A DNA stretch of 35,416 bases from CAZEER01 sp964511215 (lineage in GTDB: Bacteria; Fidelibacterota; Marinisomatia; Marinisomatales; UBA1611): positions 1-35,416 of the forward strand of contig CAZEER010000019.1 in NCBI GenBank assembly GCA_964511215.1, in the 5' to 3' direction. The notes beneath the pieces are model-generated. The model worked only from the letters and a program-made list of their open reading frames with translations. It was not told where the DNA came from and ran no database searches. Shown here one piece after another: positions 7,293 through 15,567 of the stretch. The translations under genes were made by a program, and so were the position numbers. How positions within the stretch are numbered: position 1 is the stretch's first letter; each line of letters opens with the position of its first letter.

Positions 7293-9089
7293 ATGAAGCA
7301 AATTATCTTGGTAATCACATGTTTATCGTTCATAACTGCCTCCAACGATTATCCAGAAGAAGTAAAAGCGATTTTTAAATACTATCAGCACAAATATCAG
7401 GTATTTAGCATTGAAGATCTGGATAAAATAAAATTAAATACTAGATCAAATAACTTTCAACCTAATACAGGCCGTGACCCATCACAGTTAGTTGGTGATT
7501 GGGAGGGGCAACATCAAGAAATGGGCTTGTACATAACCGTAGGTACGGATCAGGTTGCACCTACAATGGGAAGTATGAGCGGCTTTGAACCCGCTAATGG
7601 TGGATTGAACATTACACATGATGAATTCACAACAGAACTTAATTATATGTCCATCGGTAGTATCTTTGGCAGTGATCAAGGAAATGGTAATGCCAGCGCC
7701 CTTGAATTCGCACAAGATTATGTTGACAGTGCAGCAACCCTACAAGGTTCGAGCCCGTTTGTTCTAATGGAAGAGTTTGAATTGTCCTATTTTTCTTATG
7801 ATTCAATTGTTGGTGGACTAGGAGGCGATGATCCAGAAAATTGCGAGATTAATTGGCCTGAGGACCCGTATCACATGGCAATATATTCATTTGTTTCAGA
7901 ATATGTGCTAAATGAAGGGGGAAGCGTTGGTTGTTTTACTGAAGACTCGAACTTAGATCAGACATATGAATATGTAGCGCTTGATATGGAGCAACAATGG
8001 TATGAAAGTGGCGGGGATGATGGAGAGGGTGGTGGAACAGAATTTATGTTCATGAATTTCGATATAATGAATCTATTCTTGATCATCTTTGGTATGACCC
8101 CAGTAGGCGTAGAATATCCAACATTAGTTATTTTAAATAAAGAGGATGAGGATGTGGAGGCCATGGCTTTAGTTTTTATTCCTGAGGGATCATATGTTTC
8201 ACTTGATTCTGAGGATATATCTATAAATGAAGACACATTTGAATTTACTTTTAGTGATCTAATGATGGTTGATTCAGTCGGCGCTACCCTTAATGTTGAT
8301 GGTACCATAGGTCCAGATATGTATGAATTATTAGCTGGAGTTGAGACCGAGATACCGCTTCCATCCATTTTTTTTGATAGTCTTTCCACAGAAAGTGAGT
8401 TCTATTTGAGTTTAAATGATGATGGTACTGGTATGGACATGGAAATATCAGAAATAGATGAATATTATGAAACATTTATGGATACGAACATATCCTATTT
8501 TGAATGGAGTGCTTCTGATGATTCAGTTTTTATTTCGTACCTAGATGATGATGGCTCGGTTACAGAGGGTGATAACCTTTTTCTTTCATATTATTTTAAT
8601 GATGATACTCTAGTACTTGGACAATCTATAAACCCATGTACTGATCCTTACTATTATTATTACTATGATTCATACGATGAATGTTTTCAAAACACTGGAA
8701 TTGGTAATTACGCTATGGGTGTCTATGATATCCAGGATTTTTATCAAGAAATGGTGAACTATTTTACTATGATGGATGCTGTAGAGGTGTCTGATGAAAG
8801 TAACATCCCATCAGACTATAAATTATATGCACCATACCCTAACCCATTCAACCCTTTTACTACCATACGATATAGCCTGCCAGAACAAGCGAACGTTAAT
8901 ATAAGTATTTATGACATGACAGGTAGACTAGTAAACAATCTTGTAAACGGTACACAAAGTGCCGGTTTGAGATCGATACAATGGAATGCAAGAGACTATA
9001 AAGGTCTTACTGCACCTGCAGGGGTCTATCTTTACAGAATAAAAGCTGGGAACTTCATGGATGTAAAGAAAATGATTTTATTAAAATAA
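7293..9089 (+). CDS. Large acidic secreted protein with C-terminal sorting domain, function unknown
   Basis: 598 aa. The signal peptide is MKQIILVITCLSFITAS. Residues ~65-105 (PSQLVGDWEGQHQEMGLYITVG) and ~400-445 (YFEWSASDDSVFISYLDDDG ... DTLVLGQS) look like the strand pattern of lipocalin-like 'W ... dG ... DtL' domains, so one or two beta-barrel binding modules are possible. The middle is very rich in Asp, Glu and Ser, with almost no Lys, as in secreted proteins. A run of six Tyr (YYYYYYDSYDECF) near residue 455 comes from TAT/TAC repeats. The last ~85 residues are a sorting domain (PYPNPFNPFTTIRY ... KKMILLK), predicting export. AAAGGAA precedes the ATG. No enzymatic motif is seen and the role is unknown. 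Confidence 0.85.
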   Translation: MKQIILVITCLSFITASNDYPEEVKAIFKYYQHKYQVFSIEDLDKIKLNTRSNNFQPNTGRDPSQLVGDWEGQHQEMGLYITVGTDQVAPTMGSMSGFEPANGGLNITHDEFTTELNYMSIGSIFGSDQGNGNASALEFAQDYVDSAATLQGSSPFVLMEEFELSYFSYDSIVGGLGGDDPENCEINWPEDPYHMAIYSFVSEYVLNEGGSVGCFTEDSNLDQTYEYVALDMEQQWYESGGDDGEGGGTEFMFMNFDIMNLFLIIFGMTPVGVEYPTLVILNKEDEDVEAMALVFIPEGSYVSLDSEDISINEDTFEFTFSDLMMVDSVGATLNVDGTIGPDMYELLAGVETEIPLPSIFFDSLSTESEFYLSLNDDGTGMDMEISEIDEYYETFMDTNISYFEWSASDDSVFISYLDDDGSVTEGDNLFLSYYFNDDTLVLGQSINPCTDPYYYYYYDSYDECFQNTGIGNYAMGVYDIQDFYQEMVNYFTMMDAVEVSDESNIPSDYKLYAPYPNPFNPFTTIRYSLPEQANVNISIYDMTGRLVNNLVNGTQSAGLRSIQWNARDYKGLTAPAGVYLYRIKAGNFMDVKKMILLK

Positions 9090-9111
9090 CCAGTATAAAG
9101 TTTTATATCCT

Positions 9112-9274
9112 GTGAATGAGTATGGTGAAGTAAACATAATCGATGCCTTATTATTAATTACATATTTGTTAGGGAGACCTATCACCATCACAATTGAAAA
9201 ATTCTGATATGGACTATAATCTTGAAATAGATATTTTTGATGTAATTGCTTTATTAGATGCATCGATCGATTAG
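9112..9274 (+). pseudogene. Frameshifted dockerin-like remnant
   Basis: Frame 1 reads VNEYGEVNIIDALLLITYLLGRP and stops at TGA 9205-9207. From 9200, frame 2 continues as SDMDYNLEIDIFDVIALLDASID and ends at TAG 9272-9274. Together these are the two halves of a dockerin-like Ca-binding repeat pair, as in the intact copies at 15330 and 31070, joined by a frameshift and with no upstream partner domain. It is probably the tail of a lost secreted protein. Confidence 0.65.
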
Positions 9275-9417
9275 AATTATATTTTTTCTTACTAAAGATA
9301 ATAGACCAATATTTACTGAAAAGTGAATTTTGTGATACTGCATACGGATTACATAAATATGATGTATCTAAAAAGAAAAGCACTAAAATACTTTTTGGAA
9401 ATTTCTTAGATTTAAGA

Positions 9418-9663
9418 ATGAATCAATTGATTAATGAATTTGAAGAAATTACTAGATGGCCCAAAAAAAGAATAGATAAAGAATTTATCGTTAATTTTTT
9501 ATCTACTAAGTTTCAACCTGGGATAGAATATTCAGAGAAAGAGGTAAACTTAATAATAGAAAAACATCATATTTTCAATGATATTCCCTTGCTGAGGAGA
9601 GAGTTGATTTCCAAAAAATATTTAGCAAGGACACAAGATTGCTCTAGATATTGGAAAAATTAA
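9418..9663 (+). CDS. DUF2087 domain protein
   Basis: 81 aa. The whole protein matches the DUF2087 pattern: ITRWPKKRIDKEFIVNFLSTKF, YSEKEVNLIIEKHHIFNDIPLLRRELI, then a basic end (KYLARTQDCSRYWKN). The family is a small winged-helix-like, probably DNA- or RNA-binding fold, often attached to ArsR-type regulators; here it stands alone. TAGATT (9407-9412) lies 5 nt before the ATG, the spacing seen at leaderless starts. The same frame is open upstream to about 9241 and reads protein-like (KSEFCDTAYGLHKYDVSKKK) but has no ATG, so an N-terminal extension from a rare start cannot be excluded. RNase HI follows from its own promoter. Confidence 0.75.
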   Translation: MNQLINEFEEITRWPKKRIDKEFIVNFLSTKFQPGIEYSEKEVNLIIEKHHIFNDIPLLRRELISKKYLARTQDCSRYWKN

Positions 9664-9676
9664 TATTTATACTCAT

Positions 9677-9705
9677 TTTTTTGTTTGTAGGAGGTTAGGT
9701 AGATT
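9677..9705 (+). promoter_or_regulatory. Composite promoter TTTTTTG-N16-TAGATT upstream of rnhA
   Basis: TTTTTTG 9677-9683 (within seven T), N16, TAGATT 9700-9705, then exactly 5 nt to ATG 9711. No Shine-Dalgarno can fit on the transcript, so it is predicted leaderless. Confidence 0.7.
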
Positions 9706-9710
9706 ATTTT

Positions 9711-10169
9711 ATGGAAATTCATAATAAAATTCAGTTGTTTACTGATGGTGCATGTAAGGGTAATCCAGGAATTGGTGGATGGGGTGCATTGATAAAACAA
9801 GCCAAAGGAGTTAATGAATTAAAAGGCTTTCAAATACATACAACAAATAATAGGATGGAATTAGTTGCTGTGATTGAGGGTCTTAAATCAATCAATAAAA
9901 ATGAAAATATCCAAATCATTACCGATTCAAAATATGTTAAAAATGGAATGAATCAATGGATTGTTAATTGGAAAAATAATGGTTGGCGAACAGCATCAAA
10001 AAAACCTGTGAAAAATAAAGAATTATGGCAAGAATTAGATACGTTAGTTCAAAATTACAATATTAATTGGAAATGGGTAAAAGGGCATTCAGGCGATCCA
10101 GGTAATGAAAGGGCTGATCAATTGGCAAATGAAGCTATTGAAGAATATTACGAAAAAAAATCTAATTAG
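9711..10169 (+). CDS. rnhA: Ribonuclease HI
   Basis: 152 aa, the standard bacterial type 1 RNase H length. It cleaves the RNA strand of RNA-DNA hybrids (R-loops, primers) in the cytoplasm. The catalytic set is complete: D12 in FTDGACKGNPG, E50 in NNRMEL, D72 in ITDSKYV, H126 in VKGHSG and D136 in NERADQLA. The basic handle region (NWKNNGWRTASKKPVKNKELW) is present. The start is fixed by the promoter 5 nt upstream. It ends with TAG, showing that TAG is a normal stop codon in this organism. Confidence 0.97.
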   Translation: MEIHNKIQLFTDGACKGNPGIGGWGALIKQAKGVNELKGFQIHTTNNRMELVAVIEGLKSINKNENIQIITDSKYVKNGMNQWIVNWKNNGWRTASKKPVKNKELWQELDTLVQNYNINWKWVKGHSGDPGNERADQLANEAIEEYYEKKSN

Positions 10170-10318
10170 AGTCCATTTATAAATAATAATCAATTATACT
10201 ATCATTATAATTAATTTTTTTCGTGATATGTGATATAATTATTGGATTTATGCAGAGCTTTTGTACATTTTATAGATCTTTATTTATATAAATAAATGGG
10301 TTTACTTCAATCATTTAA

Positions 10319-10425
10319 GAGATATTGAAAATAATGTTAATGATTGGTATAGTTAAAAAGAGTAAAATAAAGGAGTGAACTGAAAAATGGTTCAATATCT
10401 CATAGGCAGATAGATTTTTCAGTTC
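10319..10425 (+). repeat. Two interlocking inverted repeats (A-B-A'-B' order)
   Basis: GAGATATTGAA (10319-10329) is complementary to TTCAATATCTC (10391-10401). GAACTGAAAAAT (10377-10388) is complementary to ATTTTTCAGTTC (10414-10425). Both are perfect (11 and 12 bp) and interleaved, so an RNA could form either stem or a pseudoknot. They lie largely inside the cold-shock relic described next. Confidence 0.55.
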
Positions 10426-10545
10426 AATTAATGGAAGGGAAAATTTATTTGTTCGTATGAGTGTAATGAAAATGAATGGTTTATAGACTTTAATTTAAAA
10501 ATAGGAAGTTAATTCAATATCCGGAATTGATCATGGTAGTCTCTG
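10365..10545 (+). pseudogene. Decayed cold-shock protein gene
   Basis: The DNA aligns along most of its length with the intact cold-shock gene at 22618-22830. Matches include TGGTTCAAT, ATTTATTTGTTC[G/A]TATGAGTG, AAAATG and TTTA[T/A]AGACT, while stops and frameshifts remove the frame (the LFVHMS segment reads out of frame through several TGA/TAA). The upstream AAAGGAG may be the old ribosome-binding site. Divergence is high, so the copy is old. The limits of the relic are approximate. Confidence 0.7.
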
Positions 10546-10625
10546 ACGAATAATTAAACTCTAAGGTAAGGTATCTATTATGTTTATAATTAAATATCTT
10601 ATTTGAATTATTAAGGAAAAATAAT

Positions 10626-10949
10626 ATGCTTTATGATGATATAAATGTGACTAAAAGAAAAACAATAACAAATGGAGCTAAGTACGATTTTTATATCTAT
10701 AATATGCTATCGCTAGAAAAAAAGTACTCAAATGGGAAATTTGGGAAAGGAGATACAGTGATAAGTAAAATTAAAGATTTCAAATTGCAAGATGATGAAA
10801 GTGAAGAAATGCTGGATGTAAAACTCAGATGCTCAAAAAAAATTGACGATGCAATGGATGGATTTGAGCCAAAGGAGAGTACTGAAATATTTAACAAATG
10901 TTTAAAAGAATTAGAAGATAATGGTTTGGTGAGAGTTAAATCTAAATAA
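10626..10949 (+). CDS. Hypothetical small charged protein
   Basis: 107 aa, soluble, rich in Lys, Asp and Glu, with no signal peptide or membrane segment. AAGGA stands 9-13 nt before the ATG. The C-terminal half (KKIDDAMDGFEPKESTEIFNKCLKELEDNGLVRVKSK) looks helical and ends in a pattern reminiscent of a small winged-helix end, but no family is recognised. It lies between two decayed genes, in an otherwise gene-poor 1.1-kb zone. Confidence 0.55.
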   Translation: MLYDDINVTKRKTITNGAKYDFYIYNMLSLEKKYSNGKFGKGDTVISKIKDFKLQDDESEEMLDVKLRCSKKIDDAMDGFEPKESTEIFNKCLKELEDNGLVRVKSK

Positions 10950-11210
10950 TCAATTCTCTTTTGATCAGTTTTATGGATATTTTAGAGGAAAATAAAATAG
11001 ATATTCATGTGGTTTTCTATTCTTTTTTCCTTATATAAGATTTTTAACAGTTTGGGGATTATTTTTTTAATTGCTCTTTATCCCGCTAATATATATTTAG
11101 CATATACAGGCGGCTTAGCAATAATCCCAACACCACATTTTGCATAGGATCAATTACTAATTCAATTCATTAGCATTTATTTAGCACATTGGTATTCAAG
11201 AAGTGAATAA
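10950..11210 (+). pseudogene. Remnant of a DoxX-like membrane protein gene
   Basis: From ATG 11007 the frame reads WFSILFSLYKIFNSLGIIF, LIALYPANIYLAYTGGL and AIIPTPHFA, stops at TAG 11145-11147, and continues in the same frame as DQLLIQFISIYLAHWYSRSE to TAA 11210. A 'PAN-xxxA' helix followed by a 'Q-x(5-9)-A-x-W-Y-[ST]-R' end is the C-terminal half of DoxX-family proteins. The N-terminal half is absent, so this is a truncated copy with an amber codon. Family assignment rests on these short motifs only. Confidence 0.45.
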
Positions 11211-11263
11211 TTTTGTCATATCTATGGAATTTCAACTTTATAGTATGATGTTTAAATTCTATT

Positions 11264-11926
11264 ATGAAGAATATTTTCGCAAGAGGTGGAATTGAGTTTC
11301 TAGCAGTTTTTTTAGGTATTGCATTATCCCTTTGGGTGGATGATTATCGTGAATCAAAGGAATTGAGCAATCGTTTAGCGGATGACTATAAAAAAATTTA
11401 TTTTGAAGTAAAATCAAATATAAAAAATATTGAAAATATTATTAGCAAGAATAATGATTATATATTGATTGAAGAGGAGTTAATTGATATCCTTAACGGA
11501 AGAGAACCATATAAATATGAAAATGTTGTTACCCTAATTGACAAACTAACAACGCCAACTTATTTTGGAACCACAACAGCTTATAGGACTTCTGTAGCAA
11601 GTGGAAGGTTCAATACTTCAGAGAATGATACATTAGCAGAGCATATTTCCTTATTGTATGAACATTATTTTGTGAGACTTTCATTAAATGGAGATTTAAT
11701 AGATGAACGCATGAGAGATTTTGAAAAAGAATTTGCAATGCCTTATTTTAAATCTCGCTATAATCAAGAGAATATTGATACATTAGCCTTAAATAAATAT
11801 TTCTTCAGTAATACATTTCACAATGGAATATTGTACCTTCATGATTTGAGAAAAAACTGGTACATGGAGCGTCTTATTGATACCAAAAATCAACTCTATA
11901 AGGTTAGAGATCTTTTAAAGCCCTGA
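11264..11926 (+). CDS. Single-pass membrane-anchored protein, DUF6090-like in layout
   Basis: 220 aa. A single N-terminal hydrophobic segment (IEFLAVFLGIALSLWVDDY, residues ~9-27) acts as membrane anchor. It is followed by a charged, mostly helical domain (SKELSNRLADDYKKIYFEV ...) with YFGTTTAYRTSVASGRF in the middle. The anchor followed directly by a helical domain resembles the uncharacterised DUF6090-type proteins of Bacteroidota and relatives, but I cannot confirm membership. No catalytic motif is seen. A -10-like TAAATT lies 5 nt before the ATG, another predicted leaderless start. Confidence 0.7.
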   Translation: MKNIFARGGIEFLAVFLGIALSLWVDDYRESKELSNRLADDYKKIYFEVKSNIKNIENIISKNNDYILIEEELIDILNGREPYKYENVVTLIDKLTTPTYFGTTTAYRTSVASGRFNTSENDTLAEHISLLYEHYFVRLSLNGDLIDERMRDFEKEFAMPYFKSRYNQENIDTLALNKYFFSNTFHNGILYLHDLRKNWYMERLIDTKNQLYKVRDLLKP

Positions 11927-11958
11927 TTCTTGGTATCCTTATGTCAATAGAATTATAT

Positions 11959-11988
11959 CAAATTTCCTCAAATTTGTAAGGGTTTTTT
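11959..11988 (+). terminator. AT-rich hairpin and T-run
   Basis: CAAATTT (11959-11965), loop CCTC, AAATTTG (11970-11976), then TAAGGG and six T (11983-11988). The T-run is the upstream box of the following promoter variant. Confidence 0.45.
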
Positions 11989-12007
11989 GTTAGAGGATAG
12001 GTAGTTT
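11983..12007 (+). promoter_or_regulatory. Promoter variant TTTTTTG-N12-TAGTTT
   Basis: TTTTTTG 11983-11989 and TAGTTT 12002-12007, then 5 nt to ATG 12013. The spacer is only 12 nt instead of 16, so the upstream box may be less used here, but the -10-to-ATG distance is conserved. Confidence 0.4.
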
Positions 12008-12012
12008 CGAAT

Positions 12013-13044
12013 ATGTGTAGGCATATTTTCTTTGTATTATTTATTTGTTTTTTAAAAGGAGAGACCTTAACAATTATTAAGGGGGATATTAATAAAATAA
12101 TATCTGATGATTTAATAAATATTCGAACATGTCCTGATTACGTTGATTCTTGTATATATATTTGCAATGATGCTTCTATCAACCCATGCCACCCCGAAAA
12201 CCTCTTTCCTATTGCTATTGATACGAGTGGTACAGAGGAAAGTACAGATGGTTCTCGTTATAGAATATTTTTCCCGTGGGAATACAATGGTATGAATGCA
12301 GATAAATTTATAGTTACTGCTTCTTGGCCCTGTCTAAGTCCAACAGCGGTTTATGCAAGTGGTAATTATGCATACTGGGATATATATGGTAATGATGAAT
12401 GTCCTGGCACTGTACAGGGTTCTATTTGGTATGGTGAGGATTGTGAAGATGAAAATGGCATTATAGGGTCTGAAAATTGCCAAGAACTAGTTGGTCGATT
12501 CTGTTTTGTTCCGGGTGATACATTGAATTGGTCTGAGAATGCTGATCAAAATATAAGTACGGATTTTTGCGGTGCTTGTTGGATGTCAGAACCAGCGTGG
12601 AGTTATTATGACACTGGATTATATTCTGACAGCCTTTTATTCCCTGAAGTATGTGATGTATATGACCATTGCCATCATAGCGCTCCTGATAGTATTCTAT
12701 GCGGTGTGGGGTATATGGATGAAGTAGATACAACTTCTGTCTTTATTAAAGAGAAACATAATATATTAGAAAATTATTCAATAATTAATTATCCTAATCC
12801 ATTTAACACATCAACTAATATTTCATATGAGATATATAATACTAATTATATAAGTATAGCAATATATGACCTAAATGGCAATAATATAAAGAGTCTAGTG
12901 AACAAGATAAAGCCACCTGGAAAGTATCTTATTGAGTGGAATGGGGAGAATAGATATGGTTTGCCTGTATCAGCGGGAATGTATATATATACATTAAGCA
13001 TTGGAGAGTATACGCAGACAAAGAAGATGATTTTATTAAAATAA
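12013..13044 (+). CDS. Cys-rich secreted protein with sorting domain, function unknown
   Basis: 343 aa. Short signal peptide (residues 1-16, CRHIFFVLFICFLKG). The mature part holds many Cys (TCPDYVDSCIYICNDASINPC, ECPG, DCEDENG, ENCQ, FCFVPG, FCGACW, VCDVYDHCHH), probably disulfide-linked after export. CGACW looks superficially like a CxxC redox motif, but no thioredoxin fold surrounds it. Residues ~258-343 are a sorting domain (NYPNPFNTSTNISY ... KKMILLK). No family is recognised. The start is supported by the -10-like TAGTTT 5 nt upstream. Confidence 0.82.
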   Translation: MCRHIFFVLFICFLKGETLTIIKGDINKIISDDLINIRTCPDYVDSCIYICNDASINPCHPENLFPIAIDTSGTEESTDGSRYRIFFPWEYNGMNADKFIVTASWPCLSPTAVYASGNYAYWDIYGNDECPGTVQGSIWYGEDCEDENGIIGSENCQELVGRFCFVPGDTLNWSENADQNISTDFCGACWMSEPAWSYYDTGLYSDSLLFPEVCDVYDHCHHSAPDSILCGVGYMDEVDTTSVFIKEKHNILENYSIINYPNPFNTSTNISYEIYNTNYISIAIYDLNGNNIKSLVNKIKPPGKYLIEWNGENRYGLPVSAGMYIYTLSIGEYTQTKKMILLK

Positions 13045-13227
13045 AAAATAGATTAAAATCGATTCAATCCTATAACTGATAAAATAGGTAAATATATTAA
13101 AAATTAAATTAGCTGATCATTCTAATTGAGTAAGATTGTTTTTTTACGGATAATATTATGGAGGATTTAATTTTTTGTTCCAACGCATAGTTTATAAAGT
13201 TTTTTTTGAAAAATAAATAGTATAGGT

Positions 13228-14343
13228 ATGAAAAAGACACTAATAGTTATATCTTATTTTTTAATTATTGTGGTGGTTTCTGCCACAGCATATTTAAATC
13301 TAAGTCCACAATTTGGGACAAATCCCTCTAATAGTCAAAAAAAGAAATATGAAAATTTTGATAATTATAATAATGGCGAGTTTAAGAACTTAGATAAATT
13401 CAAAATGATGACTGGTGAAATGTCGATGGTGAAATTTTTTAAAAGTGATTCAATGCGTAGGCCAAAATTTGATCTAATCCATGATGAGATTGATTTAAAA
13501 ACTTTTTTAAGTTCAGAAAATAGTAAAATTAAAATTTCTTGGTTAGGTCATTCAGCATTTATATTAAATATTGATGGTATGATTGTAATGTTAGACCCAA
13601 TGCTGGGCGATTATGCGTCCCCGCTGCCACTTCCATCTTTGAAAAGGTATAGTAGCAATATTGCATTTCCTATTGAGCATATTGATACTATAGATGTAGT
13701 AGTTTTTTCTCATGATCACTATGATCATTTAAACTATTCAACCATACAAAAGATAAAAAATAAGGTTAGAGTATTTTATGTTCCATATGGTATGGGAAAT
13801 CACCTTAAAGGTTGGGGTGTAAAAAGCGAATCAATAATTGAATTAAATTGGGGAGATAGCAAAATAAATAATGGAGTAGAATTTTTTTGTTTGCCAACCT
13901 TACATTTTTCTGGTAGAGGTATCCTTAATAGAAATAGTACTCTTTGGTGCTCTTGGGCAATAATATGCAATAATGGCACCATTTATTTTAGTGGAGATAG
14001 TGGATATGGAAGTCATTTTAAAAAAATAGGTGAACAATATGGTCCATTTGATATTTCATTAATTGATTGTGGACAATACAATTCTGCATGGAAATATTCA
14101 CATATGACGCCAGAACAGGCAGTACAAGCCGCACAAGAGTTGACAAGTACCTATTTTATGCCAATCCATTGGGGTGGTTTCACCCTTTCTACTCACTCAT
14201 GGACAGAACCGGTAAGAAGGGCGCTAGAGTATGCAGAAAAATCAAACCAGAAAATAATTACTCCGAGATTAGGACAGATTGTGTATTTAGATAATAATAA
14301 TGATCATTTGCAAACCAATTATTGGTGGAATAAATACTATTAA
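13228..14343 (+). CDS. Metallo-beta-lactamase-fold hydrolase, NAPE-PLD/UlaG-like (COG2220)
   Basis: 371 aa. An N-terminal hydrophobic helix (residues ~5-24) anchors or exports the enzyme. The MBL core carries LGHSAFILNIDG, SHDHYDHL (zinc ligands), LHFSGRG, YFSGDSGYG (bridging Asp) and MPIHWGGF (last His). The GRG after the third His and the final PIHWG are typical of N-acylphosphatidylethanolamine phospholipase D-like bacterial enzymes. A phosphodiesterase acting on membrane lipids is therefore the best guess, though related proteins include UlaG-type lactonases. TAGTAT lies 4 nt before the ATG; an alternative promoter (TTTTTTG 13171 with TATAAA 13193) is further up. It is a single-gene unit. 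Confidence 0.9.
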   Translation: MKKTLIVISYFLIIVVVSATAYLNLSPQFGTNPSNSQKKKYENFDNYNNGEFKNLDKFKMMTGEMSMVKFFKSDSMRRPKFDLIHDEIDLKTFLSSENSKIKISWLGHSAFILNIDGMIVMLDPMLGDYASPLPLPSLKRYSSNIAFPIEHIDTIDVVVFSHDHYDHLNYSTIQKIKNKVRVFYVPYGMGNHLKGWGVKSESIIELNWGDSKINNGVEFFCLPTLHFSGRGILNRNSTLWCSWAIICNNGTIYFSGDSGYGSHFKKIGEQYGPFDISLIDCGQYNSAWKYSHMTPEQAVQAAQELTSTYFMPIHWGGFTLSTHSWTEPVRRALEYAEKSNQKIITPRLGQIVYLDNNNDHLQTNYWWNKYY

Positions 14344-14495
14344 CTTTTTTACCACAATAATAATTAACTCATAATTCATTTTATCACAGATGAATCCTAA
14401 TAATATATTTTAATTAATAATATTTTGTTCAGATGAATAAATATGACGACTCCAATTTTATAGTTTTATTTAATATGATATTCAACTTTGCAGGG

Positions 14496-14524
14496 TTTTT
14501 TATTGATATCTTGAGAAGTAGATT
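14496..14524 (+). promoter_or_regulatory. Composite promoter TTTTTTA-N16-TAGATT
   Basis: TTTTTTA 14496-14502 (A replaces G), N16, TAGATT 14519-14524, then 6 nt to ATG 14531. Confidence 0.6.
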
Positions 14525-14530
14525 TTATTT

Positions 14531-15496
14531 ATGGTAAAATATATTTTTATGCTAATTGTTTGTTATTCAACTTACGCACAGGACAGTCCTTTGGAATTTT
14601 ATACCCAAGAAATATTTGAGACAGAGATTGTTTGGATTGATAATGATCTATCTGGTGTCACATTAAATAATAATACTAATAACTTGTACATGATAGAAGA
14701 TGACAACGGTATGATATGGGAGTCAGATATAGATTTTAATTATATAAGAACTATAATTGGAGCAGAATTTGGAGATGCAGAAGATATTATTTATTTAAAT
14801 AATGATGAGTATGCGATTGTTACAGAAGAGGGGAAATTGTTTATCGGATATTTATATTATGGAGAGAATAATATTGATATTAATAATTTTCAAATCATTA
14901 CATTTAGTGATCATGAAGGCAATGATGGAGCGGAAGGTGTTACATATGATTCTTTAAGTCAAATATTTTATATAGTGAAGGAAAAAGAGCCCATGGAATT
15001 TTATGTATTTCAACGACCTACTCATAGTAATGATACAACAATCACAGTTGAAATACCATTTGATGCTGAGATAGAATTTTCGGGAATTATTAGTGATCTT
15101 TCATCAATTGCTTTTGATTATCGTACAAATCGTGTTTTGATTGTAAGTGATGAAAGTCAAAAAATTATCGATGTTAATCCATCGAATGGTATGGTTTTAG
15201 GAGAGATTATACTTAGTGGTATGGAGCAGCCAGAAGGACTATGTTTTATAAATGATAATCATGATTTGTTAATTGTGGGTGAGCCAAACTACTATACTAT
15301 TTATTCGAATATGAGTGTTTCAGGTGATTTAAACTTTGATGGGCAAATTAATTATTTTGATATGGAAATTATTATAGAATATTTAATTAGTAATATTGTC
15401 TTGTCATCATTGCAGTCTGAAAATGCAGATTTGAATTATGACCAAAAAATTAATATTATTGATGCATTGCTCATTATAGATCTAGCAAACAATTAA
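14531..15496 (+). CDS. Secreted SdiA-regulated-like beta-propeller protein with C-terminal dockerin repeats
   Basis: 321 aa. The signal peptide is MVKYIFMLIVCYSTYA. Residues ~30-255 match the SdiA-regulated (YjiK-like) pattern: LSGVTLNNNTNNLYMIEDD, GDAEDIIYLNNDEYAIVTEE, GAEGVTYDSLSQIFYIVKE, LSSIAFDYRTNRVLIVSDES, GMEQPEGLCFINDNHDLLIVGEP. This is a beta-propeller of extracytoplasmic proteins with poorly known function. The last ~60 residues hold two dockerin-like loops (GDLNFDGQINYFDM and ADLNYDQKINIIDALLII) that bind Ca. There is no type-A sorting domain, so the dockerin pair replaces it as C-terminal module. It is followed by a convergent gene across a bidirectional terminator. Confidence 0.87.
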   Translation: MVKYIFMLIVCYSTYAQDSPLEFYTQEIFETEIVWIDNDLSGVTLNNNTNNLYMIEDDNGMIWESDIDFNYIRTIIGAEFGDAEDIIYLNNDEYAIVTEEGKLFIGYLYYGENNIDINNFQIITFSDHEGNDGAEGVTYDSLSQIFYIVKEKEPMEFYVFQRPTHSNDTTITVEIPFDAEIEFSGIISDLSSIAFDYRTNRVLIVSDESQKIIDVNPSNGMVLGEIILSGMEQPEGLCFINDNHDLLIVGEPNYYTIYSNMSVSGDLNFDGQINYFDMEIIIEYLISNIVLSSLQSENADLNYDQKINIIDALLIIDLANN

Positions 15497-15518
15497 TAGA
15501 AAAGAGTAATTCTCATGC

Positions 15519-15554
15519 AGAAAATACTTAAGATTACTGTATTTTAAGTTTTCT
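15519..15554. terminator. Bidirectional terminator between convergent genes
   Basis: AGAAAA(TA)CTTAA pairs with TTAAGTTTTCT (15544-15554), leaving A-runs and T-runs on the two strands. It sits between the ends of the dockerin gene (15496) and the AMP nucleosidase gene (15568). Confidence 0.5.
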
Positions 15555-15567
15555 GATTAATAAGCGG

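Noticed and set aside
7958..8389. 143-aa reverse-strand ORF
   Set aside because: It lies wholly inside the 598-aa secreted-protein gene. Ser/Pro-rich runs reflect the antisense of Asp/Gly codons, so it is a shadow ORF.
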